Source: Verticillium longisporum (taxonomy: Eukaryota; Ascomycota; Sordariomycetes; Glomerellales; Plectosphaerellaceae). Taken from it: a stretch of 64,000 nt of DNA. The notes below the pieces were generated by a model. The model did no database searches, had not been told where the DNA came from, and saw only the letters and a program-made list of their open reading frames with translations. Shown in pieces: positions 1 to 10,540 of this stretch. Each line of letters opens with the position of its first letter. Positions within the stretch are counted from its first letter, which is position 1. A program made the translations under genes and the position numbers. Location: the NCBI GenBank assembly GCA_019188255.1, contig JAETXT010000008.1, positions 3,286,001 to 3,350,000 of the forward strand, in the 5' to 3' direction.

Positions 1-2
1 CG

Positions 3-1402
3 GACGATATTCAGTCGCGCCTCGCCGCGGCTGCTCAGCCCCTCGACTTCTCTGCTCCTCTCGAAGTCAAGTTCCAGAGCTACGACGCCTACTGCAGCCT
101 GTTCCACTTCATCCTGAACAGCGAGGGACCCGTCGACCTCGAGCCGCCCTCAGTAGGTTTCCTCTTGTCTGGAAAGGGGCAAAATAGGACTGGTGTTCAT
201 GGCTGACTCTTTTATTAGTACTACTGGGCATGGGACGTCATCGATGAATTCATCTACCAGTTCAACTCTTTCTGCTCCTACCGCATGCGTCTCGCGAGGC
301 AGAACAACAACGAGGAGGAGCTCCAGGTTCTTAAGGAGAACCCCAACACGTGGGGCTGCTACAGCGTGCTCAACGTTCTGTACTCGCTCATCCAGCGGTC
401 GCAGATCACGGAGCAGCTCGGCGCCATGAAGCGGAACGAGGACCCCATGGCCGTGGCCGGCGAGTACGGGTCCAAGAACCTGTACCGCATGCTGGGGTAC
501 TTCTCCATCATCGGCCTCCTGCGGGTGCACTGCCTCCTCGGCGACTTCAGCCTCGCCCTCAAGACGCTCGACGACATTGAGCTCAACAAGAAGGCCATGT
601 TCGCGCGCGTCATGGCGGCCCACTTCACGACGTACTACTACGTGGGCTTCTCCTACATGATGATGCACCGCTACTCGGATGCCATCCGCATGTTCAGCCA
701 CATCCTCGTCTACGTATCGAGGACCAAGAACTTCCAGAAGAGCGCGCAGTACGACTCGATCACCAAGAAGAACGAGCAGATGTACGCCCTCATCGCCATC
801 TGCGTGGCCTTCCAGCCGACGCGTCTCGACGACACGATCCACACGGCCCTGCGCGAGAAGTACGGCGACCAGCTCCTGAAGCTGCAGCGCGGCGGGCCCG
901 AGTCGCTCCCCATCTTCGAGGAGCTCTTCCGCACGGCGTGCCCCAAGTTCATCTCGCCCACGCCCCCGACTTTGAGAACCCCGAGGCCAACATTGACCCG
1001 GTCGAGCACCACCTCTCCATCTTCATGGACGAGGTCAAGACCAACATGTGGAGCCCCACCATCAAGTCGTACCTCCGCCTGTACACGACCATGGACCTCA
1101 ACAAGCTGTCGGGCTTCCTCGACGTCAAGCCCGACGAGCTCCGCGCCTGGCTCCTCGTCAGCAAGCAGCGCACCAAGCAGCTGCGCTGGTCCGAGAACAG
1201 CCTGCTCGACGGCGACCTCGTCAACGTCAGCGACCTCGACTACGCCATGCAGAACGTGAGTCGAGCCCGTTTCGGAGACGGCACCGCTGGAAGAACGAGA
1301 GCTAACAAAGGACCGCAGGACCTCATCCACATTTCCGAGGCCAAGGTCGGACGCAAGCTGGTGGACTGGTACCTCCGCAATCTGTCGCGCACCTACACTT
1401 AG
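3..1402 (+). CDS. EIF3L: Eukaryotic translation initiation factor 3 subunit L (5'-partial)
   Basis: Subunit of the eIF3 complex that organises the 43S pre-initiation complex in the cytoplasm. Exons are about 3-152, 219-1255 and 1319-1402; both introns have clean GT/AG ends (153-218 and 1256-1318). The N-terminus lies outside the window and the frame is open at its left edge. Family-typical stretches include YYWAWDVIDEFIYQF just after the first intron, NPNTWGCYSVLNVLYSLIQR, YRMLGYFSIIGLLRVHCLLGD and the PCI-like C-terminal part ending NLSRTYT. The frame breaks at the C5 run 963-967: residues up to CPKFISPTPP are in one frame, and DFENPEANIDP onward are in another. One additional C restores continuity. 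In an essential gene this is more likely a sequencing error than a real lesion. Product identity is very secure; the break is seen directly. Confidence 0.95.
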
Positions 1403-3814
1403 ATCAGTGCCGTCATGGGATTACTCGGCACGAATTTTACGGTCTAGAATCTGGGGTGGGAGAGAAGAGGGGACCTGCGAAAGAGAGCTTTGCCGAAATG
1501 AAAAAAATGGCTGGCACGCGCGCGCGGAGGGGCTCTCATTGGAGCCCACAGGTGTGAAGTGGAGGGATTGCTCGCATTGTCAAGGCGTTCAGGCGTCACA
1601 GTCACCCCAGGACAGGAAAAATGGGGAAGGGGAATTACCGGCCGGCAAGGGGGGGCTACCCAAAACAAAACCAAATTTGGCGGCCCTTGAGACAGAGAAT
1701 GAGAGAGAGAACTGACGTTTATGTCAAGAGTAACGCAGAGAATGGATTTCACGGCCCCCCTCCCCTCCTCATGTCCGGGGTGGCTTTGTCTCAGAAGACG
1801 GCCTGCTGCCGTGCTTCGTCTGGCTCGTGGCATACGTGTGCCTCTGGGACGGTGCCAAGTCGCCAAGCCCACCCACCCCGTTCGATTGAGCCATATGTTT
1901 TTTTTTATAAAAAAAAAAAAGAGCGGCCAGATCGACGGGGGACATGCGGCGACGCGCTGGTGATGTTCTGTTCAAATGCACTTGGCGAGGCGTGGAAATC
2001 TCGAACCCCCAGCTCTTGGCGGCTTGGCGTTTGCGTGTCGCCCAGGTGGCGAGCAGTGCTTGGCGATGCGTTGATCTACGACGGCTCAGATGTCGTGATG
2101 AAATGAACAATACATGATAACATATTTCTCGGGATACAATTTCGACTTGATGTGATGGTGGTCGATCGTGCGGGCGAACTTCGGTGCTCTTTGCGCAGAC
2201 CGCGCCATGACTTGACACCCAGGCAAGACAGAAGCAGAGGACGTCGAGTCAGAAACAGTACGTCGGGAGGGCGGGCCAGTCCATGACGCCTCCCCCAGTG
2301 GCTTGCTTGCCTTATCACTCGGTTAGATAGTTTTGTTCCGCCCTCGGGCAAAGGCCGTCACTGATGCAGGCTCCCTTGCATGATCCATGAGATAGAGGTG
2401 CAGAAGCGCGGCTGGGGAAGCTGCTTCTTTTTTCCGAATGAGGAGTCTGTCTGCTCACCGCCCTGGTCTGATGGAGGGAACCATACCTTTCTGGCCAAGG
2501 GATTTCACGTGCGGGCGGGCGTGGTGCAGTCGTTGGTAGGAACCCTCCGCGGCGAGACAAACGTCCAGGCCATGTCGGCAGCCAGGAAAGTGACATGGAT
2601 GGCTGGCGACAGGGTCGTTGTGCAACGTGGGGTTCAGCTGGGTGCGTCGACCTGGCCCTTGAGGGGGCTGATCGCGGCGTCTCCTGTCTTATACATGTCT
2701 TCTTTTCCTCGGAGACTGTTCAGAGGGGCGGCCGTCGCATCAACTGGGCAAGATATGTTGCGGTTGGGGAGGGGGGCGATTCGTTGTAGGGGCTTCCGAG
2801 AAATCGAAAAGGTTGTTATCGGGAAGGGGGGGAGGCCTGACGACACGACTTTGGGTTTTTCATGACGGGACACGTCGGCGGCGGTGAGGCTGACTGCAAG
2901 CACTGTACAAGGTCACACGGCAGGCAGTTTAAGCATCTCGGACGTGGCGTAGTGACGGCGGAGATGGCGTTGTGAGGTTGTCTCGGGGTCTACGGCATCT
3001 GAGGCATCTGGTGAGATTGCTGCAGCCTTCCGAGGTGGGCAAGATCATCGGAACGTTGGATCAATAAGCTGCGGGATGTCATGACGATAGCAGGCGTCAA
3101 CACGGGAGGCCATCGAGCGATGTAGCAGTCATGTGTATGTAGGCCGGCGAGGATGGCGAGGATGGCGCTTGACAGATGAGTCGTACCAGGCTTGGCGCCA
3201 TGTGCTGTTTGGATATTGCCGTTTCGTGTTGCGGATTTGGGTCCCACGGCCAGGCGACTTTTCTGAGCATGCCACAACGGCGGCCAGCCCAGTTCCCCGG
3301 ACCCGAACGAATGGGCCACTGTTCGAGAGGCAGGCCAGCACAGAGACATGGCTCCCCCTCTCCCCCTCTCTCCCCTCGAAGCAGACGAGATGAGCAATGC
3401 GGACAGAAGGGTTTCGCTTGGCTGTTTTGGGCACCATTGATATTTCTGTTTGGCTCCCAACTGGGGGTCAGGGTCACCGTCCGGGTCCAGGCCCCCTGCC
3501 GTCGAGCAACAAGTCGGCCCCCTGCCGTCGAGTAACAGGTTGGCCCCAGGCTGCTTCGACGAGCAGACAGGGAGAGGGAGGGCGGCCAGAATTATCACCG
3601 GCGGCCAGGCGGACGGTCCCGAGCAGGGGTGGCCTGGACACTGGACACTGGTGCAGATTTCCGCCTGTTGCGCGTCCATCTTTCTGGTCCGTGGTCTCTC
3701 TCGTGTCTCTGGGCGGTACATGGTTGAGATGAGCGAGCGACGATGATCGTGGGCCGTCTGTGAAGTCTTAACTGGGCTCACGGGCCCGGGTGGATGGGGG
3801 GGAGGTTTCCCTCT

Positions 3815-3870
3815 TCTCCTGCTTCTTCCTGCTCTGCTTCTTCCTGCTCTGCTTCTTCTTGTTCTGCTGC
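3815..3870. repeat. 15-bp tandem repeat, CTGCTCTGCTTCTTC-type
   Basis: Roughly three to four degenerate copies of a pyrimidine-rich 15-mer. One strand would read as Glu/Gln/Ala-rich peptide, but no gene is supported there. It lies about 0.9 kb upstream of the stress-protein start and may be part of its CT-rich promoter or leader. Confidence 0.6.
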
Positions 3871-4164
3871 ATCGTGACCGTCATCCACCACTCGTTCGTT
3901 TTCGTTCCTATTAGCCTTTGGCGTAGCACTGTCGCCAAGCTTTGCCCGGCCCAACCCCCCGCCTTGGTTCGCCCTTGCTCTGTCTCTGCCTCGAGGCCTC
4001 CTCTGCCTCTGACTTGTCTCGACTCGATTGATCAAAGGGTCAGCTTGCACGTCAGCTCAGGTCGGACAACAGACGGCGGCGGCGATTCAGATGCTCAGAG
4101 AAGTGGGATCTACGCCGACGACGGGGAGGGAAGATGCAGACAAACGGCCAGGCCACGGCCCAAG

Positions 4165-4240
4165 GCAGCGCCAGAACCAAGGCCAGAACCAAGGCCAGAA
4201 CCAAGGCCAGAGCCACGGCCCAAGGCAAGGCCAAGGTCGA
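4165..4240. repeat. 12-bp tandem repeat, CAAGGCCAGAAC-type
   Basis: At least three near-perfect copies of a 12-mer followed by diverged copies. If translated in the downstream gene's frame it would give an Asn-Gln-Gly-Gln repeat, but it is more likely leader sequence. Confidence 0.65.
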
Positions 4241-4477
4241 CCGACCCACGGCTCACGCACCCTGGCCCTGCCGCGGCGACCTAGCTCGCCGCCTCCCGTA
4301 CCGAATGCATACCGTGGCAGCAGACCAAAGGCGCCCGAAAAGCAGAGGAGGAGCTGGGCTTCATCCACTTTCGTGACTCCTCTTCTCCGTTCTTCTTCCT
4401 TTCCCATCACCACCAAATCCTCTGCACCATTGTCACGGCAGACGCCCTTCTCGCAGACGCCCTTCTCGCGAGCACGC

Positions 4478-4580
4478 GCACCGCCAGCACCGCCAGCACA
4501 GCCAGCACAGCCAGCACAGCCAGCACAAGCACAAGCACAACCAGCACAAGCACAAGCACAAGCACAAGCGCAAGCACCTC
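4478..4580. repeat. Microsatellite of CCAGCACAG and CAAGCA units
   Basis: Tandem 9-mers (CCAGCACAG) run into 6-mers (CAAGCA), preceded by two copies of GCAGACGCCCTTCTC at 4438-4467. The block stays open in the reading frame of the downstream gene (Ala-Gln-Pro repeats). It has the look of a fast-evolving leader or disordered N-terminus. Confidence 0.7.
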
Positions 4581-4783
4581 CACCAGGCCTCCGTCGAACT
4601 GCCACCACTGGCTCGCCCGCAGCCGCCACGCTCCCCTCGGCCGGCCTCTGCGCGAGGACGCTCCATCGCTGGCGCCGCGTGCACCAGTATCTACAGCTGA
4701 AGTACGCCCTCGAACCTCGCAACGTCCGATCCTTTACCTTTACCGTGCCGACACCGACCCCGACCCCGACCCCGAATCCCGAC

Positions 4784-7288
4784 ATGTCGGAGCCTCTGCC
4801 CGCGCAGCAGAGCGCTGACGTCAAGAGCCCCGACTCTGGCATTTCGCCGCGCACAGTGATCCAGGGCTCGTCGGCTGCGCCCGACTACTTCCCGCCTCCG
4901 AAGGCGGCAGCAGCAGCAGCCCCAGCAGACGCAGTCCCCGCGAGCCTGGCGACACCCGCCGACACGCAGGATGCACACGAGGCCCAGGAGGCCCAGGCTC
5001 CAGCAGACGCCGCTGGCGACACCGAGACACAAGCCCAAGCACCAGCCGCCGCGCACAAGCCCGAGCGGCCACGCATCCAGATCAAGGGCCTGAGCCAGGG
5101 CCAGGGCCAGGACGCGGCGCTGCGACCGGACCTTACGCTGCAGAGCCCCTCGAGCGCCAGCATCGACTCGGGCACGACGGTGAGGCCGAGCGAGTCGGGC
5201 GGGCCGAGCGAGACGGGCGGCCGCGAACGAAAGGCGTCCATCTCGTCGCTGAGCTTTGCGCCGCTGCACAACCCCGCGCTGCCCCAGGGCACGCACAAGA
5301 AGACGGACAAGACGAGGATCCGCGCGAGCTCGCCGCCGCCCAACCGGTACGTTTCCTTTTCTTTTGTCTTTCTACAACACTCGCTGTGATTCTCTACTCT
5401 TCTGGACGGCCTCCCCCCCCCCTCCGGCACGGTGGGGTCGAGAGCTACGTAAGCTTTCCCCGGAATGGCTTCGTTGCCGTCCAGTGCTTGCGTGCTCGGG
5501 GGCTTTGGGGCTGCGTGGGGTAGTAGCCCGTCGGAGATCGATCGAACTGTTTAGCATGTGGCACGTCTCTTCATGTCATATGGATATCGCAGACATCTCC
5601 CGATCCTCCTGGGCCCGACTGCTCTTCGCGCCATGGCAGTGATTGTCAGGTCTCTGCCATGGCAGGCCTCCCATCCATCTGTCCCTCCCTTCATTTGGTA
5701 CCTACCCAGATCACACTCGTCGCCTTCAGGCTACTTCCCATGCCTTGGGCCGGGCTCATCAGCGGCTGCGCCCCGCAGACGATGGGCCTGCAGCTGAAGG
5801 GGCCCGCGCTGGTGTCAAGCGATGCCTTTCTGCCTGCCTGCCTACCTACCTTACCTACGTAAGGTACCTTAGGTAAGGTACCTTTCTAGGTACTCATAAG
5901 GACCTTCCTAGGTACTCATGAGGACCTTCCCAGGTACCCTTAGATCTTCTAGGCACTCTTAGGGACCTCCTAGGGACCTCGAGTGCGCTACCCAGGTACC
6001 CCGCCATTCATTCCCACGACACCGGTTCTGGCCTAGACCACCACGACCAAAGCGTCCAACAGTCACAACAAGCATCATCAGACCACACAGCCCCCTTCCC
6101 CTTCATCTGGCTTGCCTTGCCTATTCTTCCCTCTGGCGAATTGCCGCAAACAATCATCGACTCGGCTGCGTCCTCCAACGCCGCGTTCTTTTTTTTATGG
6201 TTCTTCCTCTCGAACTCTCTTTCTCATTTCACAACCCCAATCGCATCCATGCTTTCGTCACCTATCAGCGCCGGCACACCCCCGACCAGTACCATGGAGC
6301 TGACCGACAACCCCGCGCACAGATTCCAATCACATGTCGCCTTTGACAACCTACCCCTCGGCGAAGCGACCAAGAGCAACACGCCGTCCCTGACGCTCAA
6401 TGTCCGCCACCGCGGCTACCAGGCCAAGCGCCGCTCGCGCACCTTCATGGTCGGCGTCGACGAGCACGCCTACTCCGACTATGCGCTGCAGTGGCTGCTC
6501 GACGAGCTGGTCGACGACGGCGACGAGGTTGTCTGCGTGCGCGTCGTCGACAAGGACATGCGCAGCATCGGCGCCTCGTACCAGGACGACGCCCAGGCCA
6601 TGATGGATGCCATTCTCGAGAAGAACGGCGCCAATCGCGCCATCAGCGTCGTGCTCGAATACGCCTGCGGCAAGCTGCACTCGACATTTCAGAAGCTTGT
6701 ACGACGCATGCCCCCTTTTTTTATGTTTTTTTTTCTTGGTCTCTTCCTGGTGTCTCCTCCTTGCTGACCACGCTTGCATCAGATTCAAATATACCAGCCC
6801 GCCATGCTCATCGTCGGCACGCGCGGCCGCTCCCTCGGCGGTCTGCAGGGCCTCGTCAACACGCGAAACTCCTTCTCCAAGTACTGCCTCCAGTACTCGC
6901 CGATCCCCGTCGTCGTGGTGCGGCCGACGGAGAAGCGCGAGAAGAAGAAGAGCAAGCGACTCAACGACACGGAGCGGCGCACCTACGTGCGCATGCTCTC
7001 GGCGACGGGCGGCAAGCACGAAGCGGACAGCGAGAAGAGCAGCCTGTACGAGGTCGAGGTCAAGTACTCGGCGGACGAGGAGGCGCACCAGGTGGCCAAG
7101 GTGCTCGGGCTGCCGGCGTCGTTTGATCCCACGGTCAAGCCGCTGAACCCGAGCGCGCTGCTGCGCAACCGGTACGCGGAGCCTTCGCCGCTGGGGTCGC
7201 AGACGCACACGCCCCCGACCGAGGCGGCGGCGGACGGCGTGGGCGGCGTGCCCAAGGCGGCGGCGCCGCCGAGCACGACGGGCGGCCA

Positions 7289-7319
<31 letters not shown>

Positions 7320-7412
7320 GAGTTTGAGGCCATGCCGGGCGAGCAGGCGCTGGATCTCGACCAGCAGGAGAAGCTGCACGACATGGAGGTCGGCGAGGCG
7401 GGGCGCTGCTGA
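4784..7412 (+). CDS. Universal stress protein (USP) family protein with disordered flanks
   Basis: Predicted nucleotide-binding USP/UspA-fold protein of about 533 residues. Exons are 4784-5346, 6290-6698 and 6783-7412. Splicing across the large first intron joins ASSPPPNR to TMELTDNPAHRFQSHVAFDN. Residues 1-190 are low complexity (Ser, Pro, Ala, Gln) with SPDSGISPRTVI near the start. The USP domain runs from about 238 to 390: it opens with RTFMVGVDEHAYSDYALQWL, and IYQPAMLIVGTRGRSLGGLQ together with SPIPVVVVRP forms the family's nucleotide-loop and last-strand region. The tail is acidic, with alternating Ser-Asp residues. The start at 4784 (MSEPLPAQ) was chosen because the sequence upstream is repeat-rich. 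An alternative start at 6294 (MELTDNP) would encode the USP domain alone. Such proteins are common in filamentous fungi, and the ligand is not known from sequence. Confidence 0.85.
5836..5998. repeat. Cluster of TACCTAGGTA-type palindromic repeats
   Basis: Dense ACCTAC, GTACCTTAGGTA and CCTAGGTACTC motifs lie inside the large intron of the stress-protein gene. The core is CCTAGG flanked by TA or GTAC. The same vocabulary recurs near 16.9, 17.45, 26.34 and 45.56 kb. Confidence 0.75.
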
Positions 7413-7923
7413 AGCAAAACCGCCGACTGAGCGCCGAGTCGGGGAATGCGGATGACGACGACGAGGGGCGACACTCGCGGAAGAGCAGTGTCAGCTAAGG
7501 CGCGGCAGGCCGTATGTGGCTCTGCAGGTGCATGTGCTTATCCAGGCCCAGGCGGGGATGAAGGGGGGGGGCGGGGGGTCCAGCTTTGTATGTTGGCGGT
7601 CAAGCGTTTCGGATGCAGGCGGATTGCTGTTTTTTTAGTCTTTTTTATTTTTTGATGGACGAGAAAGGTGTTCTTTGTGCTTCGTCTGTCGTGGCACGTT
7701 GCCGCCTGTCTTCAGATGGTCTTTTTGGGTGTTTGGGAAAGCGATACACCTTCCATATGGAACATGAAAGTCACGTATGGATCCTGTCTCTGGCTGATGG
7801 TGTTTCGTCTCAGACGGGCGTGGCAGAGCTTGGCGGTCTGCCATGTCTGCCATGTCTTTGCCGTGTCTTTTGCCTTGCTGGTGAATTTGCTGTAGTCCAG
7901 ACGTTTGCAAAACTCTCCATATC

Positions 7924-8010
7924 TGCATCACTGCATCACTGCATCACTGCATCACTGCATCACTGCATCACTGCATCACTGCATCACTGCATCACTGCAT
8001 CACTGCATCA
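7924..8010. repeat. 8-bp minisatellite (TGCATCAC)n, about 11 copies
   Basis: Almost perfect head-to-tail array of an octamer, roughly 87 bp. Because 8 is not a multiple of 3, it is open in all frames only by chance and encodes nothing recognisable. Confidence 0.9.
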
Positions 8011-8177
8011 TCTGCTCCATGATACTCGTCCGTGTCCGTCAAATGATGGTCAGGGCTGGACGCTCTTACTAAGCAAGTAGCAACGCGCATACGGCTCGGA
8101 CACGCGGCTGAACTTTGGCCTGACGACTAACGACTGACGATGCACAATGGACAACACGCCAACTTCATCCCTGTACA

Positions 8178-8240
8178 CACTGCATCTGCAACTGCATCTG
8201 CGACTGCATCTGCGACTGCATCCGCAACTGCATCCGCATC
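8178..8240. repeat. 12-bp tandem repeat, ACTGCATCTGCR, about five copies
   Basis: Degenerate 12-mers that share the CTGCAT core with the octamer array 170 bp upstream, suggesting a related origin by slippage. It lies about 130 bp before the likely start of the GPHR-like gene. Confidence 0.75.
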
Positions 8241-8368
8241 CTGCCACTTTCCTCGACCTCATCTCCCTTCACAATGATGACGGTCGGACGGTAACAAACG
8301 GTCCCAGCATCCGCCTCCTCGACGCCCACGATCTGTACCTGAGACAGCCCCCCACGACAACACACCAC

Positions 8369-10085
8369 ATGCCTTCCCGACCCGTCCACCCCCCAAGCCG
8401 ACGACGCAAATGCTCTGGTTCGGCTCCTCGTGCAACGACGCGGCGTGCGCCCCGTAGATCCCCGCAGCCCCTCGACCCTGCGCCTCTCCGTGTCGCTGTC
8501 GCCCCTCGTCGCGACCTTTGTCCTCGTCGCCCTCGCCGCCCACCGACACCTCTTCCCGCGCCTGACCCGCGGCCACGACGTCCGCGACGGCGCCGACAAT
8601 GTCCTCCCCGCCCACGCCCCGCCCTCGCTGCGCCAGGCCCACGCCGAGCACGGCCGCAAGAGCCTGCGCCGCCGCGTAGCCGCCGCCGCCTTCTGCTCGA
8701 CCATTGCCTTCGCCGCCGTCCTCGTCGAGCTCATCCTCGCCGAGGTCGCCGACCTCATGCCGCCGCGCGCCCGCGCCCTCGGCCTCGCCCTGGTCGTGCC
8801 CACGCTGCTCGTGCTGCTCGTCGGCGTCATACCCTTTCTCGAGATCCAGAGCGTCGTCGCCGGCCTCGGCTGGCGCTTCCAGCGCAACACAAAGGGCCGC
8901 CTGCCGAGGGTCGCCTGGACCATCCAGGGCCTCGTCTTTGCCGCCTGGCTCTTCGTCTTCTGGAGCCTCGGCGCCCTCGTGCCCGTCGCCGCCAAGGTCG
9001 ACACGGCCGGCGCCCGCATGCGGGATGCCGACGAGGCCGGCGGCCTCACGCGCGCCTGCGTCGAGCGGATCGGCGTCATTGGCATCTCCCTCATGGCCAT
9101 GCTCAGTGGCTTCGCCGCCGCCTCGAGCCCCTGGCACACCTTTGGCGCCTTGTCCGACAGGAAGCGACGGAGACCCGTGACGGACGGCGACCTCGCGCGT
9201 AAAGAGGGCGGTCTCGAGGCCGCCAACGAAATGCTCCTCACCAAACGACACCGGCTGCAGGCGCTCGAGCGCAAAGCGTCATCGACGGCCCAGACCTCTG
9301 GCGGCAGTGGCAGCGGTGGTCTCGTCGGCAAGATGCTCGGCACCATCCGCGGCGCCGGCGCCGGCGGCGACGAGAGCGAGATGCGCGGCCTGCGCCTCGA
9401 GATTGCCGGCCTCGAGACCATGCAGGCCAACCTCGCGTCGAACCTGGGCCTCATGCGGTCGCGCCAGGCTGCCTCGGCGCGCGCCGCGACGCCGCACGGC
9501 CGCCTGCTCGCCGTGCCGCAGCACCTCTTCAGCTGCTACTGCGTGTACCGCATCCTCGCGACGACGCTGACGACGCTGCGCCGCGCCCACGCGCCGGCCG
9601 CCGCCTTCAGCGCCTCGGACCCCATCAACCGCGTGCTCGGCCTGCTGGCGCGCCACTGGGACCCCAAGCTCGACCAGCTCGCCTGGGCCCGCACCATCAG
9701 CTTCCTGCTGAGCGGCGTCATGCTCGCCGCCAGCGCCGGCTCCGCCACCCAGACCTTCCACCTCTTCGCCCGCTGGACCCCGGGCCTGCTGCGCCAGGCC
9801 CAGGCCAACCTCGCCCTGCTGACCGGCCAGATTGCCGCCGTCTACGTCGTCAGCGCCGCCCTGCTGCTGCGCTCCAACCTGCCGCGCGACGTCGGCTCCG
9901 CCGCCGGCGACGCCCTCAAGAGCGCCCTCGACCCGGCCTTTGTCGACCGCTGGTTCGAGGGCTGGTTCCTCGTCAGCAGCGCCGCCACGGCTGTGGGCAT
10001 CTGGGTCGGTCGCAAGATTGCCGGCGACGGCGAGGACTGGATCGATGATTATGGCGGCGAGGAGGTCGGCCAGAAGCGGTCGTGA
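8369..10085 (+). CDS. GPHR / ABA-GPCR-type polytopic membrane protein
   Basis: Member of the Golgi pH regulator/GTG family, anion-channel-like proteins of Golgi or plasma membrane with around eight to nine membrane spans. The clear frame runs to the stop at 10085. Several hydrophobic spans are visible: LSPLVATFVLVALAAHR, FCSTIAFAAVLVELILAEV, ALGLALVVPTLLVLLVGVIP, VFAAWLFVFWSLGAL, ISLMAMLSGFAAASSPW and ISFLLSGVMLAASAGS. GFAAASSPWHTF matches the family hallmark around a Gly-rich turn and PW, and a coiled-coil loop lies near the middle. There is no ATG in this frame near its N-terminus. The best start, at 8369 (MPSRPVHP), lies one base out of frame and reaches QADDANALVRLLVQRRG if the C6 run 8389-8394 is one base too long. 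About 572 residues after that correction. A short upstream exon is the alternative. Confidence 0.8.
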
Positions 10086-10540
10086 CGTGTTCATGTGTTG
10101 CATGACGTCTGCTGGGGGGGTGTTGCCATGACGGACGTCTGCTGTTGCGCATGTTAATATGCTGGACGTCTGCTGTCGAAGATGTTCACATGATAGAGGT
10201 GTTCGCTGTGAAGCATGCGTTGATTTCATCATGGGAACGTCCGCTGTATAGTGTGTGAATACGCCGACGGAAGTTGCAGGATGCATTGTTGTGCTATGAT
10301 ATACTCTGCAAACTCGGCTTCGCTGCCGAATTGCCTGGTTCGCATGTCATGTCTGATGTTCAAGACAATGCCAAGTGAGGTGGCAGAAGCCCGACTACCC
10401 CTGCAGGGACCGGAACTGACGCGAGGCCCGGTGTGAAGGCCAGAACCCTTGAGCCAAAACCCTTTGACGAAAGGTGGTCGAATCATGATGTGTAGTTGTG
10501 TATATGGACTCGAAACAGCAACTAGTAAAGATGTACTACA
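10086..10540. repeat. Intergenic, degenerate repeats around ACGTCTGCTG
   Basis: Three to four copies of ACGTCTGCTG, or a close variant, spaced 35-50 bp apart between about 10103 and 10247. Otherwise nothing is visible. The two flanking genes converge here, so both 3' ends lie in this interval. Confidence 0.45.

Larger units (their letters stand above)
1403..4783. other. Intergenic region with no recognisable gene
   Basis: About 3.4 kb between the eIF3L stop and the best start of the stress-protein gene. Open frames here are short, overlap on both strands and show no family resemblance. It holds a T-run/A-run block near 1897-1920, a two-copy ~26-bp tandem repeat at about 3490-3541, and several short-period repeats from 3800 onward that are listed separately. 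The last ~750 bp stay open in the frame of the downstream gene, so a longer N-terminus rich in Gln, Ala and Pro cannot be fully excluded. Confidence 0.5.
7413..8368. other. Intergenic region containing minisatellites
   Basis: About 0.95 kb between the stress-protein stop and the GPHR-like gene. Apart from the two tandem repeats listed separately no coding or RNA feature is visible. The part nearest the right-hand gene should hold its promoter. Confidence 0.5.

Noticed and set aside
4028..4783. Extension of the stress-protein frame upstream to about 4028
   Set aside because: Open by virtue of short-period repeats (Gln/Ala/Pro/Thr), without conserved sequence; treated as leader, although not strictly excluded.
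8259..9251. Long open frame (330 codons) antisense to the GPHR-like gene
   Set aside because: It is the mirror of a GC-rich coding frame, low in complexity and with no domain; typical shadow in a high-GC3 gene. The same holds for antisense frames at 18980-19867 and 50018-51190.
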